64,000 nucleotides of DNA, taken from positions 10,383,790 through 10,447,789 of the forward strand of contig OW028586.1 of the NCBI GenBank assembly GCA_932294295.1, given 5' to 3'. Positions 35,464-49,374 of this stretch are shown in pieces. The translations under genes were made by a program, and so were the position numbers. This DNA is from Alitta virens. Its lineage: Eukaryota > Annelida > Polychaeta > Phyllodocida > Nereididae. Under the pieces are notes generated by a model. That model was not told where the DNA came from and ran no database searches. It saw nothing but the letters and a program-made list of their open reading frames with translations. The stretch's first letter is position 1; each line of letters opens with the position of its first letter.

Positions 35464-37184
35464 CTGAAACACGCAAAAATAAACAAAAGTTATTGTCTAC
35501 AAACGAATTCAAGTTTTTTTGGTGTATAACATCATTTAAACATCCATCGAGATAATGGCAAGTATTATTCCAATATAAGCAATGATAAGAAGTGCATGTT
35601 TATCACATGTATTTGTATTATATTTTTTTCCACTAAGTTGGATTTTACAAGGCAATGGAAATATATTATATTTTAACATTTACTCTTTTATCTTTTTTCT
35701 TTTTCATATGTAGAGATAAAATGCTCAAGTTACAAAAATAGTCAATATATCTTGTTGAAAATTTAAAACAAAACAAAATAAAATTCACTCCCAAAATTGA
35801 GGGATATTAAAATAATATATAGTGAAAAATCAGGTTTGAAACTGCAGAGCAAATATTCATATATCTATCTACTATCTCTTTGTTATGGCTAACAATCTGT
35901 GATGCATGCTGCACCATTGTGTATAAAATCTCAACCCTCAACTGCTTTACTTAACACGAGGTGGCGACACGAGTCAGCGGTACCATTACAACTCAAGCGA
36001 CAGGTCCTGGAGCAGGCTATTCCATTCACGAGTAATGAATGGGAGCATGACCACAGCATATATTGTGGTTTGTTTACAGCTGAGCCCAAGACCTCTCAGT
36101 GACAGCAAATGTTAACATCAAACAAATGTCATTTTTCCTAAGTATCCTTTTGGTAAATCCCGCTACACACCTCAACAAAGGATAAATGACCAAAAACTAT
36201 TTTTTGGGTCGTTTTACTGTTAAATTGTCAGAAATTGGGCATTTAAAATTGTAATTAATGTATAATTATATGCGTCATTTGTATGCACAGTTTTGGCAAT
36301 AATATTCCATAACATTATCTATACTAGTCTACAGTACATGTAATTTCATGCATCATATAATAAAGGGAAAATTGCAATGTTATTTATCAATAAACATAGC
36401 AATAATCTGCTTCTTTTTTTTTTCCTTTTGAAGACCATAATTCAATAATTACAGTAGGATTATTAGCTGTTGTAATAAAGAAATTAGAAAAGCACCTAAA
36501 ATTTAAATGTATCATGTATACACCAGTATAATTTATAAATAATCAGCTATTTTGACAATATTAAACAGTTCACTCAGTTCAACATAATTATAACTAAATA
36601 ATCTGGAGTAAGAATTATGATTACAACTTTTAAATTGTATTCCTACAAAGGAAAACACCAATATCATAGTGTAAATGCCTGATTCGTTTGCATGTATAAA
36701 CAATAATAACAGTAGTTTTAAATTTTTCTCTAAAGTCAACCAATCTCAAATGTAAAGCATAAAAGTCAATATATTTAGATCAGTGTGATCAGGTACAGCT
36801 GTCAACATTTCAATAAATGTCTACTGTTTTTATGTCTATTTATAACGTGTCAATATTTCTCATTTAAGCTCATCAATATATACGAATAATATGGATAACA
36901 AAGTCTACATTAGCACTGAAGTGTAAAAAATTGTACGCAAAGAATTCATTGAATACTTTAAAATGTTTTCACAAATTTGGGTTTGTTGAGTACACAGGAA
37001 CTATATGGGCTGTTGCTATGAAAACATTTTGTACAGCCCCAAGCTACATTTGTGTATACGGCCACACAGACCCAAATGAAACAGGCTATAAAATAACCAG
37101 GCTGGGAATGAGGTGATATATGGCATGAGTTACTTGCAAAAATGGCACAAAACAATAAAGATGCTAGCAATAAAAACTATATAT
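35464..37184. other. No further exon recognised
   Basis: Upstream side of the host exon; AT-rich, with ORFs up to 70 codons on either strand but no convincing splice-flanked exon. Confidence 0.35.
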
Positions 37185-37300
37185 GCAGTGAAACCTCGTT
37201 ATGAAGATAACCTCACTATTAAGACCATATTATTGCAACTGTCCAGCACCTCAATATTACCTTGGAGAAATTAGTCTAATTTCTCCAAGATATTACCGTT
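37185..37300. repeat. TTAAGACCAC-type fragment with perfect hairpin
   Basis: CAGTGAAACCTCGTTATGAA and CTCACTATTAAGACCATATT, then CTTGGAGAAATTAG and its exact reverse complement around one central T (37261-37289). Confidence 0.7.
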
Positions 37301-37503
37301 TGATTACGGCAACCCACCAAAAAAATAGCAACAATTTCATGGTGATATTTGTCTGTTTATATAAAAAGAAAAACCATTACTATCATAAATTAAATATATA
37401 ATATAAATGTGTAAGAGTCTACAATATTTTGATATTTCTTTAATTTAAAAAGTCGTTTTTAACCTGCTCCTTATCATTTTATTGCTGCAATTCTGACTTG
37501 TTT

Positions 37504-37540
37504 AACCATGGAGCCACCAGTTCTGGTGGCTCCATGGTTT
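37504..37540. repeat. Perfect 16-bp palindrome (CATGGAGCCACCAG family)
   Basis: AACCATGGAGCCACCA, a short centre, then TGGTGGCTCCATGGTT. Related but weaker copies lie at 8989-9009, 21683-21712 and 44917-44943. Confidence 0.9.
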
Positions 37541-38254
37541 AACCATGTTATAAAGGTCAAATAATCTAATGATATAATTGCTTGCAATGAAATACATGCT
37601 AACCTTGTCTTAAGAATACCTCAGTTGTACGACCACTTCCAAATTAAGGTGGCAAACTCTCAGCCTAACCAGTATTAAGTAAGTAATTTATAATAAGTGT
37701 ATCTTCGTTATAATTTATCACCCACACTGATTTCAGCTCAAGATATTCTCAAAAACTGAAATCAATAATGAATGCATTTCTGGAATATCCATGTTTATAA
37801 GTCAATAATGAACAGTTATGAGTGAATTTGTAACAAATCTATATCATTTGACCACCCAAAAAACAAAAACGTAAGGCAATCAATACACAATTGGTCACCC
37901 CCTCCCTTCCCATTTTTAAACAATCAACTCTAATCAATGGCTCATAATAACTAATGCTGTCATTGTGGACAGTCTCAATTGGCAATTAATCCATTGATGA
38001 AGCTAATCTGTACTGACCGTTTGTCAATATCCACTGAATGATCGATGTCAATTGAGCAGATCAATTATTGAACTAATTAAAGAGTTCAAATCAATCCGAG
38101 TGCACTCCCTACATGCACTCCTAATGCGAGTGTATCGTGCATAGGGCACTAGGGCTAGGCACCGAGCAATTAATATAACAAGTCTCACCTCGTCAATTAA
38201 GAACGTATATATGACCAAAAAAATCACTAATGTTGACAAGAAAACTAACGTTAA

Positions 38255-38352
38255 GTGAAAGACCTCATGGGGTAAATTTGTAACATGGTGTGGACTCCAA
38301 GCAGCCTTATAATCTCATCATTACATCTGCCTCTGCTAGCTGGCCATAGAAT
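38255..38352 (+). repeat. SINE tail fragment
   Basis: AGTGAAAGACCTCATGGGGT, ACATGGTGTGGACTCCAAGC and CATCATTACATCTGCCTCTG. Confidence 0.7.
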
Positions 38353-39371
38353 ATGAAAAGTTTTAGACCAATAATATTCAGACAGTACAATACAATACAG
38401 TACAATACAATGCTCTAGTTAATTGCTTCATTCTGGCAAAGATCCAGTTCATGGACAATCCTCAGGCTGGGGAATTGAACCCATGAGCATATGATGAGTG
38501 TATCATTTATAGGTTGGGAAGTACATTAAAGGTGCACTGTCTGTCAAATTTGCGCATTAAAATAATGATATAAATCAATACTGCCTTCTTGTCTCGTGAT
38601 GCTTTTCACCATAACATACCCACTATTGCACAACAATTCAGTTTTAATTTAAAATAAATAATAGAAATATTAGTTTTCATGCCATAAAAAACTCAATATG
38701 TAAACAAACCAAGGGATGACGTCACAATACTGAACAATGGTGATGATGTCATTTCCATTGTGTTTCCAATGTTTTGGTCTGGATTTTCTCTCAATGTATA
38801 ATTAATTTTTAAGTAATTAATGTCTTATAAAAATCATTAATTCACACAAGTTTAGTGTGTGTTGATTAATAAAGGTAATTTTCAAATGTTTGATAGCATA
38901 TTAGAAAACTGAAAATTTGACAGACCCAATAACTGCTTTAACCATTGTGTCATCTCATCATTATGTCTACCTCAGTCTACTTCTATCACCAAACCTAACA
39001 ATAATGACTATCTCCACAGCAACTACTGTTTTTTACCCGTTTTACGTGTTTTAATATTTAACTAAACTGACTGTGTATCCAAAGTTAAACATGTGAAAAC
39101 ATTTACAAAAAACAAAGCCCGGAAAATACATCGTGTAACACGTCCTAAGCCAGTGCAAATATTTGAAGTTTTCAATGTGTTTCCCTGGTGACTGAGAAAC
39201 ACTGACAATTTGCGCATTGCAGTCACTTAAAATATGCAAGTAGGCAGACCCACTATTTGCTTTGAATTCTGTTAAAATGTGAATGAAATTTTTTCCAAAT
39301 TGCACAAAAACTAGACTTGTCTGTCTATTTTTAAATGGACACGTTCTATTTACCTACACTAAGCCCCAGAA
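38353..39371. other. No gene seen
   Basis: ACAGTACAATACAATAC repeat at 38386-38412, otherwise unique AT-rich DNA. Confidence 0.35.
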
Positions 39372-39680
39372 TAATGGATTTTCACGGAAGTTACTTGATA
39401 TTTCCACCAGGTGGCTACGGCAGAACACAGCAATTCTATTGGCTGAAAAAGTTCCCGCCCTTGACTCTGATTGGCTGAAGCAGAGTGCACCATAGCGGCA
39501 GTATTTTAAGTGCATTTTAATGTATATTTGACATCTTATCATTCAGTTGACTTTTGTTATTTTCCTGAAAAAGTAATATTCATTGAATAGGTTAGTTATA
39601 TCCTATGTCTGAAAAGCAAAATGAGTAATAAGAGGAGAAGAAAGACATATGTCTCGATGAATTCAGTGAAAATACTCTAT
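39372..39680 (+). mobile_element. MITE-A copy 6
   Basis: ATAATGGATTTTCACGGAAG to GAATTCAGTGAAAATACTCT; retains ATTGGCTGAAAAAGTTCCCG and ACTCTGATTGGCTGAAG. A TTAAGACCAC-type remnant abuts on the right (39681-39750). Confidence 0.9.
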
Positions 39681-39750
39681 TGAGACAACCCTAGGAATCT
39701 TTGAACATGTTGAAGTGGCCGTAATAGTGAGGGTGGTCTCAATTGTGTAA

Positions 39751-42346
39751 TTGTGTCGTAGTGTAACAAAAATGTGTAACTAGTTTTGGCGATCTGAACA
39801 ATAACAGTGGTTGCAAATATTCCATTAAAATTGATCTTTTTTTTATCAATAAGTGCGCTACTATCCAAGATTTTTGGCTAAACCAGACAAGATCTTTTTT
39901 GAAGATATTGGTTGAATTTACCACCTTATTGGTGAAACAAAACCTTCAAAAATAACCAAAAATAGTTAATTCAACTATTTATATTGTTCAAGATAACCCA
40001 ATATCTTGGTTAAATCAACCAAAATCTTAGCTGGACAATCAGACTGATAAAAAAATATATGAATTTTAAAAATCTTTTTTATTTTATTTTTTTAGCCGTA
40101 TTCAAAGTCAACATAATGAAGATAGTCTACATATTATGTGATCTTAATAGTAGGGTTCGACAATGCTATATTTGGATAATAATCATATGTCATGGGTTAT
40201 TTTTCGGTATATGATATGCATTATAAGGGTAGTTGCAAAATCCCCATAAAACAACAGGAAGTCCTATATGGAAATATTGGCATTAAATTGACATAATATG
40301 AAAAAATGGGGCATGCATGCATTTAAAAAGCAAATGGTATTCAATAATTCATGAAGCCCTACTTTCACAAAAGCATGTTAGAGTTTTACATTTTTCATAT
40401 AAAAAAATTGACATATTGTTTTTGGGCTAATGATTTCCAAAATGCAAACAGTCCAATAAGCTTTTAATTGCATGGGAACCCACAATACTGATACACATGT
40501 ATTCAAAGCTTTCTAGATTAAATTAGATCTATGCCTAGATGCATGCAAATTGCAAATATACAAAACATGAGCATTTATACTGTATACCCTACATAACATT
40601 TCATCTGTTAATATTGCAGCCTTGTTGACAGCTGTGTGAACATAGTGTTTTATTTTTTATGCCTTTAAACTTAATGCCACATTGTATACATAAAGATTTT
40701 TTATTAAAAAAAAGGGGGGGGGGGGGGTCAATGAAATTGAATCTGCCTACAGTATATGTTTTAGCTTTAATACTTAGGTAGCCTCAACATGCTCAACAAC
40801 AAATAAAGCTGTCAACCTAAATTAAAATATTCTGATTTCATGAATCATCATATGATAATAATGAAGTTATAGAGATATCGTCATAACTTTAAGATAAAAT
40901 AGAAGTTATATCATTATAATTATATCATAGAGATAATGTATATCATCATTCATAATCATTGGAAGTTATAGTAATAGTTACATGATTATATTGATCAGCA
41001 TAATTTTAATTTTTTTTCCAACTGTCTGCCTCATCCCCAGGTACTTCCTAGCCTGGCAGCAGTTAGCCTAGCAGCAGTCCTGTCATTTTCGCGGTATTTT
41101 ACACAGGCTGATAAAATATTTTCAGTTTGGACAAAATACACACCGTAGTGCCTACTATCACCTTTTCCCATTGAAAATAAGTAATTAGGTTTTTATCGAC
41201 GATGACTAATTCATTCAGTACTAACGTTTAAAATGTTTAAGAAGCAGAAGTTGAAATTGCGGATTCACTGCATGAAAATGATAATTGTTGAAAAATAACA
41301 GCAAGTCAAGATTAGTAATAGCGCGTGCACTCATTATTTTTTAGCATACAATTGATTCGGATAGGTTAAAATGCTGTATAACCGAGTGCACATTGAATCC
41401 CACAAAAAATAAAGACTGCTGTATGACCCTCATTCTGCAAACTCGGACGCAATAAGGGCCATGCTTGCTTTGCTAGGTACTTCCTACTAAAAGTACTCTT
41501 TTTTTTTGGCAGCTCTTGGTTTTGATAATGTAGCCAAGTGCGGATATGTGCATTGATAACACAAACAGGGTTATCTGGTGCACCTTTTTGGTATCCTAAA
41601 AAAAGTTTACAGATGATAATAATAATTGCCTGTGGAAAATCCCTTCACCAAACCTGGAAACACACATACTATGTCTGACTCACACTATAAACTGCTATAT
41701 ATATTCACTTACACAGTGTGTGATGTCGCCTAACAGCCCAGTGACCTAATTATGGACATTCTTTGCTAGTTTACCTAGTTAAACAAAATGATTGGTTAAA
41801 CTATGTAGCCGATAGGCTGTGTCTGGACTCAAGAAATCTTCTCTTTAAATACAAGAGAAATGGATTCAATATTGTTTTAGTTTAGGCAATTTTACTGAAT
41901 TACCCGCTTGTCAGAACAAGAATTGCGTAAACTCAACACATGAGCATCTAATTATTCAGTAATATCTTTGTTAGACCTTTAATACCATAAGCCAGCCTAT
42001 CGACTATAAGAGAAATTGATTAATTTACTTAATAAGATGATTAAACGAGCAAAACGTGTACATAATTAGGTCGCTGGGCTTTGAGGTGACGACGACACAT
42101 TGTATAATAATTGTCAAAAGAGGTTTATCTGGAACTATCCAAAAACAACTGGCCCTTCACTTACAACCCTATAAGTTAACTATATGATAACATGGCTAAC
42201 TGCAAACGATATCAAGTGACAATAAACTATTAACGGTGATAAAAATGGTTTTTATTACATGGAAATAATATCTGAGTGTGTACACTATTGGTATTCATTG
42301 TTTATCATGTTTATGGTTTACAGCAGATATCTTTCTTTCTTCGTAC

Positions 42347-42381
<35 letters not shown>

Positions 42382-43581
42382 CTGTTCCAAAAAAAAAGTA
42401 ATTGGCATTTGGAATATGATATCATAAATAATTCCACCAAATTCAACCCATTGAAATGAACCATGGTTGAATAAACAAATGAATGAATGAATTTTCTTCC
42501 ATTATAAGCTTTTCCCATGTATTTATTATCATATTCCTTGTATATAGGACAGGTAATGAGCTGAAAATGTGGAAAATTCACATTTCCTTAACCTCTCCGT
42601 CTCAACTACTTTGACGCCTACATACATCATGAACAGGAAATTTTGCTGAAATGTCTTAATCATAGTATTTTCACTTTCAAAACTTTAATTTGACATTAAA
42701 TCATGCTTTTTCGCAAAAGTGGAAAATGTGGAAAAATGCTAAATTTGTGTTGTTTGCTACATTCCCTAAACACTGCTAAACCATGGACTGGATGTTCACA
42801 ACGACATCCATAGAATTAGGGAAATATAGTGTAAATGTTTCAAAATTCATAATCCTTGTATATAAGACATCACATTTCTTGGGGGGTAACCGAAATAATT
42901 TGCCATTTTGCCCAGTATTTATAATTTGGCCTTTCATTAATTACTGTCTATGCAATGGTGCATTCCAAAGTTGTATTACAATATATTTCTAATTTCGGGC
43001 TACCATAAATAAGTAAATTATATTGTCAAGAAATACACTCAGGCCAACATTCATTGTTGTAATTTTCTCAAATCAGCCGAGGGTATGCTGCAGCGGCAGC
43101 CTATGTTTTTAGCTTTGCCAATTACCATTTTATCAACCTTACCCCAACTCGTGAGGTAACAGTTCATAAAACCTTTAACCTGTCAATTCTGTTACCATAG
43201 AAACCACAAATGATTCCCACCCTCCTGTGGACTCCCCACGAAACCACTCAGGGTAATGGGCCAGTCAACTTCTTCCTTATTATGCAAGGTGGGACAACAT
43301 TTTGGATGATATATAGACAGATAGATCTGTAGGGTAATATATAGGCAGAGATATATATCGTGTATACATATATAATGGTAAGGGTGATTAATAAAACACT
43401 AAAGATATACCCGGTGATTCAGTAATACCATATGCACATATGATATGCCATATGTTTCACAAATATGGTGTAATTTGTTAATCAATGACCAAAAAACTGC
43501 CAATAGTGTTGGATCATAATAAATGTTGTTTATTTGCCCAATTAAATATACTTAAATATCAGTGATTTTAGTGAATGGAAA
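39751..43581. other. Long gene-free AT-rich stretch
   Basis: Poly-G tract at 40716-40727, TATAATAATGAAGTTATAGA-like repeats at 40840-40990, (AATC)n at 42346-42382. No exon supported on either strand. Confidence 0.45.
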
Positions 43582-43900
43582 CAGTATTTTCACTGAGCAG
43601 CCCTGAATTCAGCAGGACATAAGTCTTTCATCTCTTCTTATTGCTCGTTTTGCTTTTCAGACATAGTAGGTAATAACTAACCGATTCCATAAAATATAAT
43701 TTTCTCAGTGTAAAAGCGGAAATTAATTTAAGATAAGATGTCAAATATACATTAAAATGCACTAAAAATACTGCTGCTAGGATGCACTTTGTTTTAGCCA
43801 ATCATAATCAAGAGCGGGAACTTTTTCAGCCAATAGAATTGCAGTATTGTCATAGCCACCTGGTGGAAATACAGAGAACCTTCCGTGAAAATCCACTATT
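43582..43900 (-). mobile_element. MITE-A copy 7
   Basis: AGTATTTTCACTGAGCAGCC to TTCCGTGAAAATCCACTATT; keeps CAATCATAATCAAGAGCGGG and CCAATAGAATTGCAG. Confidence 0.9.
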
Positions 43901-44445
43901 CAAAGGATATATATCAAGTGTACCAAAACTTCTTCCACCACTGTAAATACCAAAATGCAGTCTTTAGTAGCACAGCCATAAAAATAACCACGATAACAGG
44001 GAAGACTGTATCGTGCCTGATAAACCTTGACAACACACAATGAGCCCCTAGGGCTTATCATAGTGCCTATTGCTGGGTGACAATTGACTGCAGGGATTCT
44101 ATGTCCTGCAATTTTTGTCAACATTTTGTACAATTTTCCCCCCGAGTGGCAGAGCTTTTCAAAGCGCCCCAAGCAGCAATCAAGATATTATTAGGCACAA
44201 TGGAAACACAGCTCAAGAGTGTATCAGAAATGAGGCGAGAAAATGATGAAATTGTTTCAATATATCTTAGTCAATAGACCGTGTCAAAATGCTGCAGCAC
44301 AACATCAGTGTTAAGACAACTATTTGTTGCAGGTTACCATGGTTACAGTGGATTTAATAGTGAGGTGGTTCATTGGGAAAGTATTTCATAATGTATGTGA
44401 ATACTTTCATGGAACTTCCAAATGAACTATCAAATAAAGTCAATC

Positions 44446-44535
44446 AATCAATCAGCCAATCAATCAATCAATCAATCCCCACTATGAAGGCCACCCTTGG
44501 GAATCATTAAAGTGGCCTTAATATCGAGGTGATCA
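44446..44535 (+). repeat. (AATC)n plus TTAAGACCAC-type remnant
   Basis: AATCAATCAATCAGCC tract, then CACTATGAAGGCCACCCTTG and GTGGCCTTAATATCGAGGTG. Confidence 0.75.
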
Positions 44536-44659
44536 AATTCTAGAACTTTCTTTTACACAATGCAATCAGTTATGGCATATAATGAAGTGTTCTTAAATTC
44601 CTATGATCTTCATATTGGGTGGTAAGTAGGATTTTTGTTATGCATGATTTGACTTCCTC

Positions 44660-44822
44660 TTGTAGCCTGAGGTGGTCTTAAAACGAGGTGATCTTAAAAA
44701 CGAGGTGGTCTTAAAACGAGGTGTCTTAAAACGAGTTGGTCTTGAAATGAGGTGGTCTTAAAAGGTGGTCCTAAAACGAGGTGAACTTAAAACGGGGCGG
44801 TCTTAAAACGAGGTTCTACCGT
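44660..44822 (+). repeat. Locally amplified GAGGTGGTCTTAAAAC array
   Basis: About nine imperfect units of GAGGTGGTCTTAAAAC (variants GAGGTGATCTTAAAAA, GAGTTGGTCTTGAAAT, GGGGCGGTCTTAAAAC) end in GAGGTTCTACCG. This is the terminal word of the TTAAGACCAC-type elements turned into a tandem array. Confidence 0.9.
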
Positions 44823-45953
44823 TTATCAAAATCCACAATCACAGTTCACCACACCTGCAAATTTTATCCCTTCATTGAGACAATTATCCTTAACCTACAG
44901 CCCTTGTATAATTATATCATGGAGTTCTGGTGGCTCCATGATTATATTATATTATTGTGAGTAGGGCTTAATATTTCACCATGACAGGGGGGATTTTACA
45001 GCGTATACAATAACCTACAATAATATAAGGAAGGGGTGCATAGTATGAAGGCGCATTTAAGAATACACCTGTAGTACTTCCTGGTTTTTAGGGCACAGTC
45101 TAACCCCACACTGGTGGACATGGTGCTATAACATAAATGTATGGAAGAGGAAGATATTACGAAAATATATATTACACAGTTAACAAGTATCTATAATTAT
45201 AATTATAGACCATCTTATGACTCCAGTGTCTTTTCGTTGTCATAATTGTAAATAATTTGCATTGATATCTTGAATGCTTCCATTTTGTATTACATACCAT
45301 GTATGGTGCTTCACTTTACTGCGTTGCATTTCGAAGCAGCCCAAAAACTTTGCTAATTAATTCCTGCCTCTATACCGTTGTATACTTCTTTATCATGCCC
45401 TATACATGACACTCCAATCTACCATTAATGGAATACTCTACTCAATGTACCGTGAATAGCTCTGGGTATTTGCCAAGTAAATTTGTAGGTTTATTGATAT
45501 CCTTCTATCTATCACACTTGAAGTACCCTTATAGATTATGGAGAGCCCTCTCAATGTACTGGAGGGTCTTAGTGTCCTTCACTGTGGTCAAGACTAGACA
45601 GGTGGGTGGTCAGTTGAGTGGTCAGCTGAGCTTATTTGTGCACTGAACATTTCGTATGATTCCATTACCATAGGTCACTGCATTGCAATATAAGCTTCCA
45701 GCTTTTGGGAATATAAATACAAAAATGTTGGTAGATTAGTTGGAACTTGACTGCAATGTATATTTGGAGGTAAAAAGTTTCGGTATTATTGTTGTGGTGT
45801 TGTATTTGGCTATTCCTTTTTGAAGTAATGATGGCACAATATCATTAATTGAGAGTTACAAACTGAGGATTTTGTAGTCCATGAAAACTCCCCATCGGAC
45901 TGGGTAGAACTGGTACCAAAGTCAAGTTCAATGCTATGTAAATGCTTAAACTA
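44823..45953. other. No gene seen
   Basis: Includes the palindrome ATCATGGAG..CTCCATGAT (44917-44943). ORFs are short. Confidence 0.35.
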
Positions 45954-46094
45954 CATGGCCAAATGTGCCACATGCGTTTTCCACGAGAAGGATAAATGCA
46001 TAGAAAACGCATGGTTTTTAGCTAATTATAATGAGGCAAAAACCATGCGTTTTCCATAAACGCATGGAAAACGCATGTAGCACAATTGGCAATG
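45954..46094. mobile_element. MITE-B copy 3
   Basis: CATGGCCAAATGTGCCACAT to TAGCACAATTGGCAATG, flanked by TA on both sides; more diverged at the right end. Confidence 0.9.
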
Positions 46095-48362
46095 TAGTAG
46101 TTAACTATAATGCTGAAGGAGGGAGCAGCTCTGTTCCATTGGTTAAATGTACAGCACTTTCACTGAATAAATGTACTAAATGTATAGTACTTTCAAGGTA
46201 CTATTATCTTCATGTGCATTAATGCCTATAGATGTAAGAATCACTCAATCAATGACAAACTGAATCATATCAAAGAACAATACAAAACAGGTGTCCTTTC
46301 CAGTTTTCTAAAAATTGGATGCACTGGTCACGGATGCTATCATTTTTCCTTTAGTATCATCCTAAGTCTAACACAACATCAGAGAGTATAATCAAAGGCT
46401 ATAAACTCGAGTAACTGACACCTTAACATAGGTTCAACAACGTATGGGGTAAGATATAAAGAGAACCCCCACAATTAAAGACCAGTTTCACCCCTGACTG
46501 CAGGAGTTGGAATCGAGTAACAGAATCAAGAGCTGGGGTTTTTACCCCCAGGCAATACTATTATGGGCTATTCTGAACAAGGTTCCTCTGCTTTTGGCTA
46601 AAGTTTAATGTAATGTGTTCAAGTTGAACCACTATAGCAATAAAGTTTCATGAAAGCTCTAGGTTCAACTGACCCCACTTTGTAAATTGCTGCATTGGAC
46701 AATAAGTTTGAAATATTTCATTATTCTCTATTAATGATTGACTATCATAACTATGATTGTAAATTTGCATTGCTTAGAGATTTGTTTAGCATATTTACCA
46801 GAAACACACATTTATGGGACCTACATACAGCCTTATCATCTCATCATTACATCTGCTGCCACAACACTGATAAAATATGCTTAGTAGTGCAATGTTTGTG
46901 TTGGTTGATAGTAATGTTCATAATTTACACAATTTGCTGACATATTTCTAGTTAATGATGGTGTTTTGTTAGATATTAAAATGTATATTTTGATATTAAA
47001 ATTTGAAATAGGGCTAATAAATATGCAAATTTAGCCAAATATCAAGCATAAATGACTGTTGTCTAAATTTTAAGATTAGTGACAATAGTATAAAGATATT
47101 AGAGTCTAAAATGTATTACAACTGTATATATAGTCTTATGTTATGATATGATCTTACTGGTTAGTAGTGACTTCAATGCTAGGGCTCCACCATACATGCT
47201 ACAGCTTGTGAGTTGACATACATGATATACCCCATTGTAAAAGTAGGCCAAGCCTAATCATATTCTGTCCTAGCGTGAGACATTGAAGTCCCCTGTGCTC
47301 TTTATAGCTATTGTTGTTGTGAGAGAGCTTTCCCCCATGTTCTTATACACTTTCTCCACTCCACACGCACTGGGCGAGTTGAACAAAATCTCCACAATGT
47401 CAAAGGCCTCTCAGTTGTCAATCTTTCAGCTGTTCAGCCAGTTCAGAAGTGATTTTGAAATTTGAAATGGAATGACTCACATATGCAGGTGTTTCAAGTC
47501 GATGACTGCATAATATCAATATCAGATCACAGTCATTATATTGTTATGATAACACAATGGAACCTCGCCATTAAGACCAAAATATATTACAGCGATTATT
47601 AAATTATTAAGACCACCTCACTAAGAAAACCTGTGGTCTGAAAAAGGTGGTTGCAACGCCTTCGCGCTGTACAGCGGGTGTGTATTTTGATGAATCGACA
47701 AGTGAAAATAATTACTTTTTGACTCCGTGCTTCAACCGCTTTCATCATTTATTGTTCATAGTTGTATACAAGTCATTATACCAACAAAAAAAAAGCACAT
47801 TTTTGGTCACGACGTGGAAGTGGTCGAAGCACGGATGCGATTTCAGGCAAAGTTTTCTTAGTGCTTTTAAGACTCCAAATTCAATGATTAGGACCATCTC
47901 AATATTTTACTGATGCTCCCAGGGGTGGTCTTGATTGTTGGGTTTCATCAAATCTAACATTTTGAGACATTAAAGATAAAAATTGGCAACAAAAAAGGCT
48001 ACAGCCACCTGTGAAATATGATCATGATCAAATATAATCATCTTCTGATGCATATTTCAGCCATTTCAAGGTGATTTGGGAGTCAGCCAGATGATGTTAC
48101 CATGGTTACAGTTTCTTTGTTGTTGGTCATGAGGGCAATTCCAATTCCCAGCACATATTAAGAAAATATCATTTTAATATGATAAATATATATCAAATTA
48201 AAAGTTTATTCACACAATGGTGACAGTATTAATTATATTTATATACAATATTAATTTATATCACATTGGAGAATCATCAAGTGGCTTCATGATAAGCAGG
48301 CTCCGAGCGTAAACAAAAAGATGGTAACCCACACATCGTTCTCCTTTAAATGTGCCTTGGTA
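46095..48362. other. No gene seen
   Basis: TTAAGACCAC-type remnants at 47556-47650 (GGAACCTCGCCATTAAGACC) and 47888-47945, otherwise unique. No supported exon. Confidence 0.4.
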
Positions 48363-48502
48363 CATGGCCAATTGTGCTACGTGCATTTTCCATGTGTTTA
48401 GATAAACGCATGGTTTTTGCCTCATTATAATTAGTTAAAAACCATGCATTTTCCATGTGTTTATCCTTCTCATGGAAAACGCACGTGGCACATTTGGCCA
48501 TG
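48363..48502. mobile_element. MITE-B copy 4
   Basis: CATGGCCAATTGTGCTACGT to GTGGCACATTTGGCCATG; left flank TA, right flank TT. It is the last clear host repeat before the virus-like element. Confidence 0.9.
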
Positions 48503-48974
48503 TTACCCATGGTCGGTTACCTGAAATTTATTTTAGGTAAAATATAGGGCAAGGCGAACGAAACTGCGTTTGCGGCATTTCAGTTTAAGGTAACCTCTAG
48601 GAGAACGAAATGATCGTTCACCTGTTAAGCTCAGGCCTGCTTAATAAGGTTGTCCAAATTCTGGATTTTTTTTTTTTTTTTAATATAATCAGTCCTGGGA
48701 CCTGTTGAAATGGTCTTAAAAGTGAGGTAGTCTTGCCTGCAGCATAATACACAATATTGTATTCAATTATTCATGATACTGGGTCCTCATAATTGGTAGG
48801 TTTCACTGTTAAAGCCACTGTGCATGTTGAGTTTGCTATGTCGACTACCGTGCAAAATTATCAGTTTTTCTACTAATTCATTTGATAAATTGTGCGTTAG
48901 CATGAAAATACAATATTAGCTTAATTGGTCTTGAGCTATTATCTGATACTCCCATTGTGTGTTTAAACTACATT
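48503..48974. other. Host flank of the virus-like element
   Basis: Poly-T at 48667-48682 and a GGTCTTAAAAGTGAGGTAGT remnant at 48711-48732; no gene. Confidence 0.4.
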
Positions 48975-49200
48975 AGTAGTAAAGGGCCGAGCTCTACAGA
49001 CGTCAAAGGAATCCACTTGACATTTGGTGAAACGGAGGTAGTAAGGTAGCAACATCAAAGGGAAACCCATTGTCTTTTGGAGAACAGGATGAAGTAGGGT
49101 AGTAATTAAATTTCACACTCCAATGCATCCGGTGAAGCTAGGGTAGCTTATGTGAAGGAAGGGTAGGTAATAAATCGCACACCTGTCAAAGTCATCACGT
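48975..49200. repeat. Candidate left terminal region with imperfect direct repeats
   Basis: The sequence starts AGTAGTAAAGGG, and Polinton termini are known to begin with AG. It then shows two clear units with a period of about 52 bp (49001-49049 and 49053-49102), both running TCAAAGG..CC..TTTGG.GAA..GTAG.GTAG, with weaker echoes at 49112-49146 and 49186-49215. It lies between the host MITE at 48363-48502 and the polymerase start at 49375, where a terminal inverted repeat should be. The partner repeat lies beyond 64000, so inverted-repeat status cannot be tested here. Confidence 0.45.
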
Positions 49201-49374
49201 CATAGGAAACCCCCAATTCTAAAAATAGAAAATCCATTGCACCCTGCTGCGATGAAGTCATTTTCTAAAAATAACTCGCCATCCTGTAGCGGGCCAGCAG
49301 GCCAGCAGGCCAGCAGGCCTGCATTGAAATCACCATCATAAAAGCGATTGGTACTCTTGTTCCTCATCATTGAA

